From: Prevotella sp. tf2-5
GTDB taxonomy: Bacteria; Bacteroidota; Bacteroidia; Bacteroidales; Bacteroidaceae
Direction of reading: 5' to 3'
Assembly: GCF_900115435.1 (NCBI RefSeq)
Contig: NZ_FOWK01000005.1
Location: 184,003 to 248,002, forward strand
DNA: 64,000 bases
The position numbers and the translations under genes are program-made. The notes under the pieces are model-generated. The model worked only from the letters and a program-made list of their open reading frames with translations, was not told the origin of the DNA and did not search any database. The first letter of the stretch is position 1, and the number at the start of each line of letters is the position of its first letter. Below are positions 7,982 through 15,787 of this stretch, piece by piece.

Positions 7982-8338
7982 TTATTGTTCACTTATCTGA
8001 ATTAGTATTTCATTGATTTTATTTGCCAGTTGCTGTATACGTTCTTCCACCTCGGAGAAGTTATGGATGTGTGCCTCATGTGCCAACTGATTCAAGTTGT
8101 TCGCCATGCCTGCAAGGGAGCGAAGCAATGATGTTTCCTCTTTGGTAAAGGGTTCCTTTACATAGCCGTTGACAGTTAACTCGTAAACCAGCGTAGAGAG
8201 GGACATGCCTGTACGCCTACGTTTGTTCAACAGTTTCCTGTAGCTTTGTTCGTCGAAATAGACCTTGACAGGATGAAGCCGCTGCTCGTTTTCGGGCTTC
8301 CTTGGACGACCGCCTTTGTTTGGGGGTGGGGTATTCAT
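7982..8338 (-). CDS. MobC-like relaxosome protein
   Basis: A 118-residue protein starting at ATG 8338 (MNTPPPNKGGRPRKPEN). A longer in-frame start at 8371 exists, but the family usually begins with the basic GGRPRK stretch. The core HPVKVYFDEQSYRKLLNKRRRTGMSLSTLVYELTV (split: strand VKVYFD, helix with KLLNKRRR, helix SLSTLVYELTV) reads as a ribbon-helix-helix DNA-binding domain. The C-terminal half is helical (LAGMANNLNQLAHEAH, RIQQLANKINEI), as in MobC. Such proteins bind oriT beside the relaxase and help strand opening. It is the first gene of the mob operon. Confidence 0.82.
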   Translation of the reverse strand: MNTPPPNKGGRPRKPENEQRLHPVKVYFDEQSYRKLLNKRRRTGMSLSTLVYELTVNGYVKEPFTKEETSLLRSLAGMANNLNQLAHEAHIHNFSEVEERIQQLANKINEILIQISEQ

Positions 8339-8371
8339 ATTTCCGAAGTGTTTAAGTGAGACATCTGGCAT

Positions 8372-8703
8372 TTTCGGCTTTCAGTGCCGTGGTTTAGTGG
8401 GACACAAAACCTATACTTGCTCCCCCAACCCCTAAAAAACATCCTAACGTTTCTGAACGATGCCGTGTGGGGTGTCAGGTCACGCAATTGGGCTTTTTTC
8501 TTCTCGTCTGCTGAGGACGAGTTTGTGAAGATGATGATGTTTGTCATTGTTATAAAAGATTTTTTGCCAATCAAAAGAAAAATAAAAACGCTTTTCGACT
8601 ACTGTCCTGCCGTTGATAGTTGTTGTATTTTTGTTGAGCGATTACTTGTCTGTAACCTATTGATATAATATCTTTTATTATAAATCTTCATCGAATCAAC
8701 AAA
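8372..8703. other. Gene-free stretch upstream of mobC, likely oriT region
   Basis: 332 bp without a convincing gene between the primase-helicase and mobC. The right half is AT-rich. The left half (8395-8500) is more GC-rich and has short inverted sequences, such as CGTT-TCTG-AACG around 8448-8460 and TCGTC..GACGA around 8507-8522. Placement just upstream of mobC/mobA is where Bacteroides mobilizable elements keep oriT. No nick site can be named. Confidence 0.3.
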
Positions 8704-9906
8704 TCAACAACGCAATGGTTCCAAGAAATCCCGTTGGACGGTGTAGTACCTACCAGTTCGTTGAACAGCCATATAGTTTGTGGCATTGGTATAGTCGATG
8801 TTGTAGGTCGTATAACGGTAGGCATTGGCAGCTGGTTGCAGTTGCCAGCGTTCCTTCAGAACCTTCAGAATTTGCCACTTCTCAATCTTAACATGCGTGT
8901 TCAACAGGAGTGCATGAATATCATTGGGACAGAAACAGTATTGTGTCAGGTTGTTCCGTTCCATCACATCCAGACAAAGTTCCACCATATCCAGTTCGGC
9001 ACGTGGTCGGTTGTGGCGAATGATGTTGTCAAGAGCATCCGTATGGATAAGCGCAGGATTGAACCACATTCGGCTTTCTTTTTTCGTTGACAACACTCTT
9101 TCGTGTTTCAAGTGGAACAGGAAGTGAGGAACCTCTGCTTCAAGATGTCGCAGGAAATCAGGGTCATCATTTTCCAACGGCTCCACCTTACGAACCCAAT
9201 AACGGATTTCCTCCGGGTCAATAATGACTGGAAAGGATTCATTATTGGAACACAACACGAACTTGGCAAAGAACTGAACCTCGTTTCTGTCCTTTCCTTT
9301 GGCTTCCATCTTATAGGTAAGAGCTGTACTCAGGTTCTTCAGTCGCTCGGAATCTTCCCTGCGACTTAACAATACCTCATCTACAAGGATTAGTAACTTA
9401 CCTGCCCAGTCTGCATTGAACTGGCTGCGAAAATCCTCATTCGTGTTGAACGTGACATTGTCTTGAAAGATCAGTTTAAGGAAATTGAGGAAAGAGGTCT
9501 TGCCAGTATTACGCTCCGTAGAGACCAACAGGAGAACTGGAAGTTTCTGAGTCGGCTTCTCGTAAAGGATTTGCAGGTAATCCATCCCCAACTCATATTG
9601 TTCGCCGAAAATGTGTTCCATCAGCGATTTGATACGAGGGAACGGACCTGCTTCAAGTTGGTGTGTGATTGGTTCATACAGGTTGTAGAAAGTTCCAACC
9701 TCTCTGTTATAATCCAGATGATTGGGAACCGTACAGAAGCCATCGAATTTTGGTATATCGGCTATAAAGTTCTTGCCGTAGTCCTGTCGTAGGGCTTCGA
9801 TGCTCCACGGAATACGTCTCTTTACGGTTTCCCCATTGACCAGCGGCTGGTCCACTATCTTGTAATAAGTAGTGCCAACACGAATAAACTCGTCATTCTG
9901 TTCCAT
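8704..9906 (-). CDS. Primase-helicase family protein (DUF5906-like)
   Basis: A 400-residue protein with a helicase-type ATPase core. The Walker A motif lies in STERNTGKTSFLNF (about residues 130-143), with a Walker B-like segment GKLLILVDEVLLSR further on and an SNNESFPV sensor-type motif at about 220-227. This is the pattern of D5/SF3-related primase-helicases carried by Bacteroidota mobile elements. A role in unwinding element DNA during replication or transfer is likely. The start lies 3 bp after the DUF3853-like gene's stop, so the two are translationally close. The C-terminal part (DMVELCLDVM.., NTHVKIEKWQILKVL) looks like a winged-helix tail. Confidence 0.82.
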   Translation of the reverse strand: MEQNDEFIRVGTTYYKIVDQPLVNGETVKRRIPWSIEALRQDYGKNFIADIPKFDGFCTVPNHLDYNREVGTFYNLYEPITHQLEAGPFPRIKSLMEHIFGEQYELGMDYLQILYEKPTQKLPVLLLVSTERNTGKTSFLNFLKLIFQDNVTFNTNEDFRSQFNADWAGKLLILVDEVLLSRREDSERLKNLSTALTYKMEAKGKDRNEVQFFAKFVLCSNNESFPVIIDPEEIRYWVRKVEPLENDDPDFLRHLEAEVPHFLFHLKHERVLSTKKESRMWFNPALIHTDALDNIIRHNRPRAELDMVELCLDVMERNNLTQYCFCPNDIHALLLNTHVKIEKWQILKVLKERWQLQPAANAYRYTTYNIDYTNATNYMAVQRTGRYYTVQRDFLEPLRC

Positions 9907-9909
9907 AGA

Positions 9910-10230
9910 TTATTCTTTCTTTTCTTTGTTGGCTTCTGCTTCCTTTGCCAATGCAAGTGCCATGTCTGCATCAACAATAATCTTGCGTCCTATCTGGGTG
10001 ATAGCCGCATCAATGATGCCGCTTCGCTTGATACGATTGGCGGTTGGTACACTGCACCCAAACACCTGGGCTATGCCCTCTATACCATAGAAGGTGCGTT
10101 TCTGTACAATAGGTGTTTGTTCGTTTGCCTTTGCCTCCATGCTGCTGTTGAGCAAAAAGGTCAGTTCCTCGCCCGTCATCATGGCGATGGGCTTCTGGAG
10201 GAGTTGTTTGATGTCAAATTGAGTTGTCAT
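9910..10230 (-). CDS. DUF3853-like helix-turn-helix protein (excisionase-like)
   Basis: A 106-residue protein. The middle (YGIEGIAQVFGCSVPTANR, then IKRSGIIDAAITQIGRKI) is a MerR/excisionase-style helix-turn-helix followed by a short wing. The N-terminal half (FDIKQLLQKPIAMMTGEEL) is characteristic of the DUF3853 proteins encoded ahead of primase-helicases in Bacteroidota elements. It could act as a recombination directionality factor or transcription regulator; the sequence does not decide. A 174-bp gap rich in A/T precedes it. Confidence 0.8.
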   Translation of the reverse strand: MTTQFDIKQLLQKPIAMMTGEELTFLLNSSMEAKANEQTPIVQKRTFYGIEGIAQVFGCSVPTANRIKRSGIIDAAITQIGRKIIVDADMALALAKEAEANKEKKE

Positions 10231-10404
10231 AAAATTTATTATTATTAGAAATTATACATCTGAGGCATTTTGAGCCTCGTTTACATTCTCTGAAATCAAA
10301 TTCTACGGCAAAGGTACTATGGAACAAAAAGGTTGTCGGTCGGCTTTATTTGCAAGAAATAAAACCGACCGACTTTTAACTAAACAGGAGGAAAATATGG
10401 GGGC

Positions 10405-11667
10405 TCAACCGACTTCAATGAAGATTTGAGTCCATTTATCGATAATACGTTTGGCTCGCTTATAGCTGTCACCATAGGGCGAAGAGTTGAGTGTGAACAT
10501 CTTCAGCTCACCATATCGCTTCTGCGGAATATCATGACCAGTATGCTGTCCTGTGAACTGTTCAATGGCTCGGTGAAAGGTCATATAGGGGATGCTCGCT
10601 TCTATCTTCCTTGCACGTATCAAGGCACAAAGCAGATAAGCAAGACAAATACCATCTGTATTCTCGTCAAGAAACTGGCATGTCCTTTTCTTTAGAATTG
10701 CAACGTCACCAATCAGAATTTCATCCAACGTGCGGATAGACTTCTTTTTCCCTCTCTTCCCTTTTGCCTTGTGCAGAGCTAACATGACATCCTTCCAGAT
10801 TTCCGGGTGGCAATCCTCAACTGCATTCTCCCAAGAAGCTTTGGTGTCAGTTCCCATTTCCATGCTATGATGAACGAGTATGTGGATGCAGTTGTGAACC
10901 AATGTCAATCCGCTCTCATCTACCTCTTCTTTGGTCAAGATGGCATTGAGGATTTCCATCATTAGAACAAGCCCATGGTCAAACACCACGAAGTAGTACA
11001 TACAATAGGCCAATGTGTCTCCTTGGTTTATAATCCTGTCATAGAGATTCGCCAGGAACTTTGGCAAGAACACGGCATGAGAGAGTATGAAGATGTCAGC
11101 GAAGAAAGACAAAGAATGGTACAGCTGCTTGCGCTCCAATTTGCTGAGCAACATACAACCATTGGAGTTTTGTGCGAGTTTATCCAACTGCTCGATGAAA
11201 TGTGTTCTCATGTTTTGTGGCAGACGGTTCCATATTTCAACTGGTGTGCCAGACTTGACCATCAACAATCCCTTTTGGCATGACTTATAGATATCCACCT
11301 TTCCCGTCTTCAGATTGATGCCTAACCCTAACTGGCGGTTGACGATGCATTGGGCAATCTTCTCGGTATGTTCGCCTGCCCACTGAACATTTCCAGACAT
11401 CATGCGCTGGAGTTGGGATGGATTCTGTGTGAATAAAGTAAGGAACCAGTCATAGAAGGACTGCGCTTCTGGTGGAACGCAATCCTTCATCATGGCATAC
11501 ATGTTATACAATGTGGTGAAATCACCTTCTGCCACTTTGCCTATTCCTCTTTTGAAGTCAGCATAGACAGCTTTATTCTGGTTCTTCCATGTGTGGATGA
11601 ACTGGTCTGTTTTCTCTTTTCTCAGCGAGAAGTCTGGCAATATCTTTGAAAAATTCAACTTAAACAT
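10405..11667 (-). CDS. Element protein of unknown function, 420 residues
   Basis: A helical, soluble protein without signal peptide (MFKLNFSKILPDFSLRK.. to ..KRIIDKWTQIFIEVG). It is encoded 11 bp after the integrase stop and so likely co-transcribed with it. Visible features include several aromatic helices (FFADIFILSHAVFLPKFL, YCMYYFVVFDHGLVLMM) and a basic stretch KAKGKRGKKKS at about 300-310. The module order (integrase, this gene, HTH, primase-helicase, mob) is one I associate with Bacteroides mobilizable elements. The gene may belong to a domain-of-unknown-function family such as DUF6043, but I am not certain. No catalytic motif is evident. Confidence 0.7.
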   Translation of the reverse strand: MFKLNFSKILPDFSLRKEKTDQFIHTWKNQNKAVYADFKRGIGKVAEGDFTTLYNMYAMMKDCVPPEAQSFYDWFLTLFTQNPSQLQRMMSGNVQWAGEHTEKIAQCIVNRQLGLGINLKTGKVDIYKSCQKGLLMVKSGTPVEIWNRLPQNMRTHFIEQLDKLAQNSNGCMLLSKLERKQLYHSLSFFADIFILSHAVFLPKFLANLYDRIINQGDTLAYCMYYFVVFDHGLVLMMEILNAILTKEEVDESGLTLVHNCIHILVHHSMEMGTDTKASWENAVEDCHPEIWKDVMLALHKAKGKRGKKKSIRTLDEILIGDVAILKKRTCQFLDENTDGICLAYLLCALIRARKIEASIPYMTFHRAIEQFTGQHTGHDIPQKRYGELKMFTLNSSPYGDSYKRAKRIIDKWTQIFIEVG

Positions 11668-11678
11668 AACTTTGTAGA

Positions 11679-13178
11679 TTATTGGTTAGACGACTTCAGT
11701 TTACTCAGGAGTTGAGACAGGTCATCCTCCGAGAGCTCTGCCAATTCTGCAAGCAGTTTTTCACGCTTGGAGCGCTCCGTGTTCAGATCCAATAGCTTGG
11801 AGTTGTATTCCATCTGTTTCTCCAATGGATATGTATCAAGATAGATATGTGTGATGGCATGTTCACCAGTTGAGTGTCCCATGCTCTCTGAGATGTAATC
11901 CACTTCCACACCTGCGTTATGAAGGTTGGTGGCAAAGGAGTGGCGACACCAAGTTCCAGATGGCTTGATGGACTCGTCCCATTGAAGAACCTCATGACAG
12001 ACATTGTCCATCCTTTCCCTTACATTCTTATTCTCCTGTTGCGTTCTCTTCCTGCGGTCTTCCTCGGTTTCTGCACCATTGAATATCTGAGGGAACACAT
12101 AGCCGTCACGTGTAGGTGGTGCTGCTATCTCATCAAGGATGCGCTGTAAAGGTTCGATGATAGGAATGATGACCTCAGAACCGTTGGCACTGGTCTTTTC
12201 CGTCTTCTTACGGTTGAAACGGAATGCCTTGCCTTCATTCTGGAAATAGTAGTTGTCGTATTTCAATCGGGCTGCATCTGCCATGTTGAATCCGTTGCAG
12301 AGATATTGCACCAGAAACAGGCCAAGCGAAAAATGCACTGATGCTGTATATGACTCGCCCCAATGCTCTGGGTATTGCTTTGAAATAAAGAGATTGTAGA
12401 GTTCTGTCATCTGACAGACACGGAGATAGCACTTGCGCCTTTTGGCGCTTGGAGGAATGCTGACAAGTCCCTTCTCTTTTTTGTTTGAGAACGGATAAGG
12501 CACTTCTTTGAGGAAACCTTCGCGAATACAGGTGTTCCATACGGCACGACACGCACGAAGATAGATTCCAGCCGTTGTGTCGCTGATTTTACCTATGAGC
12601 TTGCCGCCTTTGCCTTTCACGCCATGCTTCATGCCATCCTTCCACTTCTGTATCTCAGCAACACTGATGTTAAAGCCCGTAATGGCATCATACCCCATTA
12701 TCTTGCGGAATGACTTTAAGGCATATTCGTAATTCTGCCCAGTTGTAAACTGTGTTCCTCCATCATTGGTTTTGAGGTCGTGGATAATCTTCTCCCAAAT
12801 ACTCATGAAGGAACGGTCATCTTTCGTTTGAAGGGATGTGTTGCCTGTGGTGACAGCCACACGTACCATCTCATAGGTAAACAAACTTCCTTTGTTGAGT
12901 TCTGCAAGCAGGTTTTTGTACTTGGGAACGATGGTCTCTCGCCACATACGCTGCTCACGGTAGTTTTCGGATGCGCTCTTTGTGGCGTTGCAGATGTCGG
13001 AGAACTGTTTTTCGGTGTAGGTACTACCTACAACATAATAGAAGAACTTGCGATCAATAGTGAAGCGCATGGCCAATGGGAACTCTGTCGCATTCTTCCT
13101 CTGTGTGCGACAATCGAGAACCAAGGAAGCGGAACAATTACGCTCCTTGATAACGGGTAATGATTTTGTTAATTTCAT
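11679..13178 (-). CDS. Tyrosine integrase of the mobile element
   Basis: A 499-residue tyrosine recombinase, longer than average, with an extended N-terminal domain (MKLTKSLPVIKERNCSASLV..) and a SAM-like core-binding domain (about 120-240). Catalytic-domain residues are visible. Arg I is probably in ADAARLKYDN, after the helical FLVQYLCNGFNM. Lys falls in FNRKKTEKTSA, Arg II in GTWCRHSFATNLH, His in SESMGHSTGEHAI and the nucleophile Tyr in THIYLDTYP. It is probably the integrase acting at the 35-bp repeats (487-521/15394-15428), since the other recombinase sits beside the invertible promoter. A structured leader with a terminator (13252-13535) precedes it, suggesting its expression, and so excision, is regulated by transcript termination. 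Confidence 0.88.
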   Translation of the reverse strand: MKLTKSLPVIKERNCSASLVLDCRTQRKNATEFPLAMRFTIDRKFFYYVVGSTYTEKQFSDICNATKSASENYREQRMWRETIVPKYKNLLAELNKGSLFTYEMVRVAVTTGNTSLQTKDDRSFMSIWEKIIHDLKTNDGGTQFTTGQNYEYALKSFRKIMGYDAITGFNISVAEIQKWKDGMKHGVKGKGGKLIGKISDTTAGIYLRACRAVWNTCIREGFLKEVPYPFSNKKEKGLVSIPPSAKRRKCYLRVCQMTELYNLFISKQYPEHWGESYTASVHFSLGLFLVQYLCNGFNMADAARLKYDNYYFQNEGKAFRFNRKKTEKTSANGSEVIIPIIEPLQRILDEIAAPPTRDGYVFPQIFNGAETEEDRRKRTQQENKNVRERMDNVCHEVLQWDESIKPSGTWCRHSFATNLHNAGVEVDYISESMGHSTGEHAITHIYLDTYPLEKQMEYNSKLLDLNTERSKREKLLAELAELSEDDLSQLLSKLKSSNQ

Positions 13179-13251
13179 GTCTGAAATGTTTTTAATGAAT
13201 TAAACATGTTTGTTCTCACGCTTGCAACCATTTCAGTACACGTATATATAT

Positions 13252-13303
13252 ACAAAAACAGCTGCGTTTGACCATTGCCGAAGCAATAATCAAAAGCAGC
13301 TGT
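13252..13303 (-). terminator. Intrinsic terminator with UUCG tetraloop upstream of integrase
   Basis: On the minus strand: ACAGCTGC / TTTGA / ATTGC - TTCG - GCAAT / TCAAA / GCAGCTGT, three stacked stems (8, 5 and 5 bp) with small symmetric internal loops, followed immediately by TTTTTG. Confidence 0.75.
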
Positions 13304-13535
13304 GCAATCTTGGCATCTCCTGTCGCTGTATGGGAACCGGGCTTATGCTAATCGGTCTCACCCCCTGAAGAGCCTCTTGTGTGAAGTTGAATGAAGTATC
13401 TTCCGACTAATACTTCCTCCACACTATGATTCATCGGAATGGATTTTAACCAGTCCACGTTCTGGCAAGCAGACTCACTTTCCTGTCAAAACAAGAAGAG
13501 CAACATTTCGTTCATGGTCTGCTCTAGATGCTAAT
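13252..13535 (-). ncRNA. Structured leader or small RNA ahead of the integrase
   Basis: A gene-free, relatively GC-rich stretch with a leftward -7 element (TACCTTTG, complement of 13542-13549) at its start and a strong intrinsic terminator at its end (13252-13303). Two further hairpins are visible: GAAGTAT...ATACTTC (13393-13416) and GGG..ACCG...CGGT..CCC (13332-13365). The RNA would be about 285 nt. The integrase begins 74 bp past the terminator with no clear promoter of its own, so this is either a stand-alone small RNA or a termination-controlled 5' leader. It matches no RNA class I recognise. Confidence 0.5.
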
Positions 13536-13541
13536 GCGATG

Positions 13542-13549
13542 CAAAGGTA
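13542..13549 (-). promoter_or_regulatory. -7 element for the leader RNA
   Basis: CAAAGGTA on the plus strand is TACCTTTG on the minus strand, the exact -7 consensus. No clear -33 element is seen at 19-20 bp. Confidence 0.5.
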
Positions 13550-13655
13550 CTCTATTTATTTCAATTATTCCTGTCTATCCGCATAAAAGTGAGTGCCTTT
13601 GAGTATCTTTAACCTTCATACTTGGATAAAGTATGAAATTATACTCGGAGACAAT

Positions 13656-15116
13656 TTACACTTTTCTGAATAGATCATCTGCTGTTATCTGTTTATTTAC
13701 CTTCCTTGCGTACATATTGTTATGAAGTCCGAAAGGTGTTACATAAACTATTGAAAAAGACTTCTTGGTGGATGTGACCTTCCTAAATGTACGGAGCCTT
13801 TGCTCAACATGGCTGGCATAAGCTTTTGTTATCTCGTATTCTCCGCTTGAATATTTCATTTCACACACGCTTACAGTCTTATCATTCCTGTCAATAAGTA
13901 AGTCTATCTGACCACCAGTTTTCATGTCTTCGTCTGCGTTAACATCATTAAGCACTGCTTCCGATGGACGGTAAGCCCATGAACATGGCGAATAGAATGT
14001 TCCACTTATGCCTAAAGCGTTTACGATTTGTTCGATGTGATGCAGGCATACCGTTTCAAAAGAATAGCCAGACCATGCTGCATATTCAGGTGTACCTATC
14101 TTCTGGAGCCAATAGTTCTTTCCAACATTACTTTTATCTTTCATAAAGTGAAGATAGAAGAGAGAGAATTGGTCTGTGAGCTGAAACATTTTGTTCTTCT
14201 TCTCTTTGCCAAACGGGTAATATGAGCGTATGAATTCACATGTTTCCAATTCTTTGAGCAACGTAGTGAAATTTCCATTATTAAGTACTTTAGTCTTGTT
14301 GATTAGCTCCAAACGCGTCATTCCTTTCCTAGCACTGCTAAGTGCATTTATAACAGCAATATGGTTCTCTGCCTTTTTGAATAGCGAGTTATAGAGCCTA
14401 TTAAACTCATCAGTCAGTTCTCCCCCGTTAGTAAAACACAAGCTATTGATATTCTCAGCCACGCTTTTGTCTTTGTCAAACAATGATAAATAGTAGGCCA
14501 CACCACCAACAGCCATATAGCAGTCTATCATTTCAGGACGCTCATAGTTGAAACCTCTACTTTGGAAATATTGCTCCATCTCTTCAAGACAGAACGGAGA
14601 TATCAGCATTTTGTGAGTTACACGGTTATGTAGCCCTCCTCTGGAGTTTATCAGTTTATTCAGCATCCATGAGGTGGCAGAACCACAAACTATTAGTTTT
14701 ATGTCCTTACGATAGTATGCCCAGTTGTTCCAAAAATGTTCCAATGCCCCAAGGAATCTGGATTTCTGTGTGTCAAGCCATGGCAGTTCGTCAATGAAGA
14801 TGATTTTTGCACCACTTCCCAGCTTCTCAATATTTTTAGAGAGCATGCGAAATGCTTCTGTCCAATTCTTAGGCACACGATTGTCGTCAAAGAAATCCGA
14901 CAGTGCATATGAAAAATTCAACAACTGCTCTCCAAGACGAGCATTTTCCTTACCAGTCATTCTGAAGCAGAATTGACCCTCCAACAGTTCTTTGATAAGG
15001 AATGTCTTACCAACGCGCCGTCTACCATAGACAGCAATAAACTCTGACTGTTCCGAAGAAAGATATTTCTTCAGTTCCATTATCTCTTTTTCACGGCCTA
15101 CAATTGAATTTTCCAT
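13656..15116 (-). CDS. AAA ATPase with DUF234/PD-(D/E)XK-like C-terminus
   Basis: A 486-residue protein of the archaeal-type ATPase family. Walker A is YGRRRVGKTFLI (about residues 30-41), Walker B is AKIIFIDELPWL (about 103-114), and a sensor segment reads LIVCGSATSWM. A winged-helix-like stretch follows (ALSSARKGMTRLELINKT, about 258-275). The C-terminus has the nuclease-like pattern GGQIDLLIDR...VSVCEMKYSSG, with Asp and Glu-x-Lys in the right order for a PD-(D/E)XK fold. Such proteins are frequent on mobile elements and are suspected in defence or DNA processing, but no function is established. It is transcribed alone from a promoter overlapped by repeated boxes (15134-15223), suggesting autoregulation through its winged helix. 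Confidence 0.85.
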   Translation of the reverse strand: MENSIVGREKEIMELKKYLSSEQSEFIAVYGRRRVGKTFLIKELLEGQFCFRMTGKENARLGEQLLNFSYALSDFFDDNRVPKNWTEAFRMLSKNIEKLGSGAKIIFIDELPWLDTQKSRFLGALEHFWNNWAYYRKDIKLIVCGSATSWMLNKLINSRGGLHNRVTHKMLISPFCLEEMEQYFQSRGFNYERPEMIDCYMAVGGVAYYLSLFDKDKSVAENINSLCFTNGGELTDEFNRLYNSLFKKAENHIAVINALSSARKGMTRLELINKTKVLNNGNFTTLLKELETCEFIRSYYPFGKEKKNKMFQLTDQFSLFYLHFMKDKSNVGKNYWLQKIGTPEYAAWSGYSFETVCLHHIEQIVNALGISGTFYSPCSWAYRPSEAVLNDVNADEDMKTGGQIDLLIDRNDKTVSVCEMKYSSGEYEITKAYASHVEQRLRTFRKVTSTKKSFSIVYVTPFGLHNNMYARKVNKQITADDLFRKV

Positions 15117-15133
15117 CTTATAGCATTTATATT

Positions 15134-15223
15134 TTGGCGCAAAGTTAATAAAAATATTAGATTATGCCAAATAATAATGCTATATTTTGGCGCAATCTAT
15201 GCAAAATATTGAGATTATGCCAA
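15134..15223. promoter_or_regulatory. Promoter of the ATPase gene overlapped by paired operator-like boxes
   Basis: The minus-strand promoter has -33 TTTG (complement of 15168-15171), 20 bp, and -7 TAACTTTG (complement of 15140-15147). Boxes TTGGCGCAA (15134-15142) and TTATGCCAA (15162-15170) overlap the -7 and -33. The same pair recurs at 15187-15195 and 15215-15223, again 28 bp apart. The second box is an imperfect inverse of the first. Confidence 0.6.
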
Positions 15224-15260
15224 GATATAGTACTATCTATTGTGGCAAGACTAATATACC

Positions 15261-15343
15261 ATTTGGTAATTTGGCTTTCTTTTGTTTGGTCATTTGGCAG
15301 AGTTTTGTTCGGTGATTTGGGACAAATTCATTCGGTCATTTGA
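15261..15343 (+). repeat. Four 23-bp-period iterons at the right end of the element
   Basis: A GGT-n-ATTTG motif, usually preceded by TT[TC], starts its GGT at 15265, 15288, 15311 and 15334, exactly 23 bp apart. Such iterons beside an att repeat suggest integrase or excisionase arm-binding sites. Confidence 0.55.
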
Positions 15344-15344
15344 A

Positions 15345-15367
15345 ACCTCCAGATTGTAGTCTGTTGC
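15345..15367 (-). repeat. Inverted copy of the tRNA-Met anticodon arm
   Basis: The reverse complement reads GCAACAGACT-ACA-ATCTGGAGGT, matching tRNA-Met (GCAACAGACT-CATA-ATCTGGAGGT) except at the anticodon bases. It lies between the iterons and the right 35-bp repeat. Confidence 0.5.
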
Positions 15368-15393
15368 TTTTAACCATCTATTATGCCCCAAAT

Positions 15394-15428
15394 TCTGCGT
15401 AAACAATGCGTAAACAAACTATTTCAGT
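15394..15428 (+). repeat. Right copy of 35-bp direct repeat, putative attR
   Basis: Identical to 487-521 and in the same orientation. It marks the right boundary of the mobile element. Confidence 0.75.
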
Positions 15429-15530
15429 TAGGGGTATTTTGTGAGTTTCAGTGAAAATCATAAAAATGTAACTCATTGGATATCAGTATAGTTACAAATT
15501 ATAGACTATCACGGAATATCATTATATTGG

Positions 15531-15573
15531 TCTCATAATCTGGAGGTCGTAGGTTCAAGCCCTACCTGGTCCA
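15531..15573 (+). pseudogene. 3' half of a tRNA-Met-like gene
   Basis: TCTCATAATCTGGAGGTC matches the anticodon arm of the tRNA at 365-438. A complete T arm (GTAGG-TTCAAGC-CCTAC) and acceptor 3' strand CTGGTCCA follow. No D arm or 5' acceptor strand lies upstream. The T stem differs from the intact tRNA, so this is not a simple duplication of it but the remnant of another isoacceptor copy. Confidence 0.7.
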
Positions 15574-15577
15574 CACC

Positions 15578-15610
15578 AGTAAGCAGTTGCGATTTTCGTG
15601 ACTGCTTACT
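15578..15610 (+). terminator. Hairpin upstream of first LruC lipoprotein gene
   Basis: AGTAAGCAGT (15578-15587) pairs with ACTGCTTACT (15601-15610). A near-identical hairpin precedes the second paralogue at 18256-18288, so it belongs to the duplicated unit. Confidence 0.55.
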
Positions 15611-15651
15611 TCTTTATAAATGTTAAAAGCCGCAAGTTTATCGGTAAAATC

Positions 15652-15682
15652 TTTGTTTTTACCAAATTAATGATTATCTTTG
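15652..15682 (+). promoter_or_regulatory. Promoter of first LruC lipoprotein gene
   Basis: TTTG (15652-15655), 19 bp, TATCTTTG (15675-15682): an exact match to the Bacteroidota promoter. The leader is about 100 nt. Confidence 0.8.
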
Positions 15683-15787
15683 CAAATAGACAGTTAACAC
15701 CTTCGGTGTTTGCGCAAACAAGCGCACTCTAGGCTTATATGTTTATAAGGATACCATAACCCTTTTTTATTATTTAACAACACAAAG

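Larger units (their letters stand above)
487..15428. mobile_element. Integrative mobilizable element downstream of tRNA-Met
   Basis: An approximately 14.9-kb segment bounded by a perfect 35-bp direct repeat (487-521, 15394-15428) just past a tRNA gene. Nearly all genes inside run leftward: integrase, unknown protein, DUF3853-like HTH, primase-helicase, MobC, relaxase, membrane protein, second tyrosine recombinase, and a surface-protein operon as cargo. It has a relaxase but no conjugation (Tra) genes, so transfer would need a helper element. Flanking genes (ribF on the left, lipoproteins on the right) are unrelated to it. The exact crossover point within the repeat is not known. Confidence 0.8.

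Noticed and set aside
8384..8668. 94-codon rightward frame in the mobC upstream gap
   Set aside because: No promoter, and it lies against the direction of all element genes. The stretch is better explained as an oriT region.
13252..13535. Known RNA classes (RNase P, tmRNA, SRP RNA, common riboswitches) for the integrase leader
   Set aside because: None of their conserved motifs could be found. It is left as an unassigned structured RNA.
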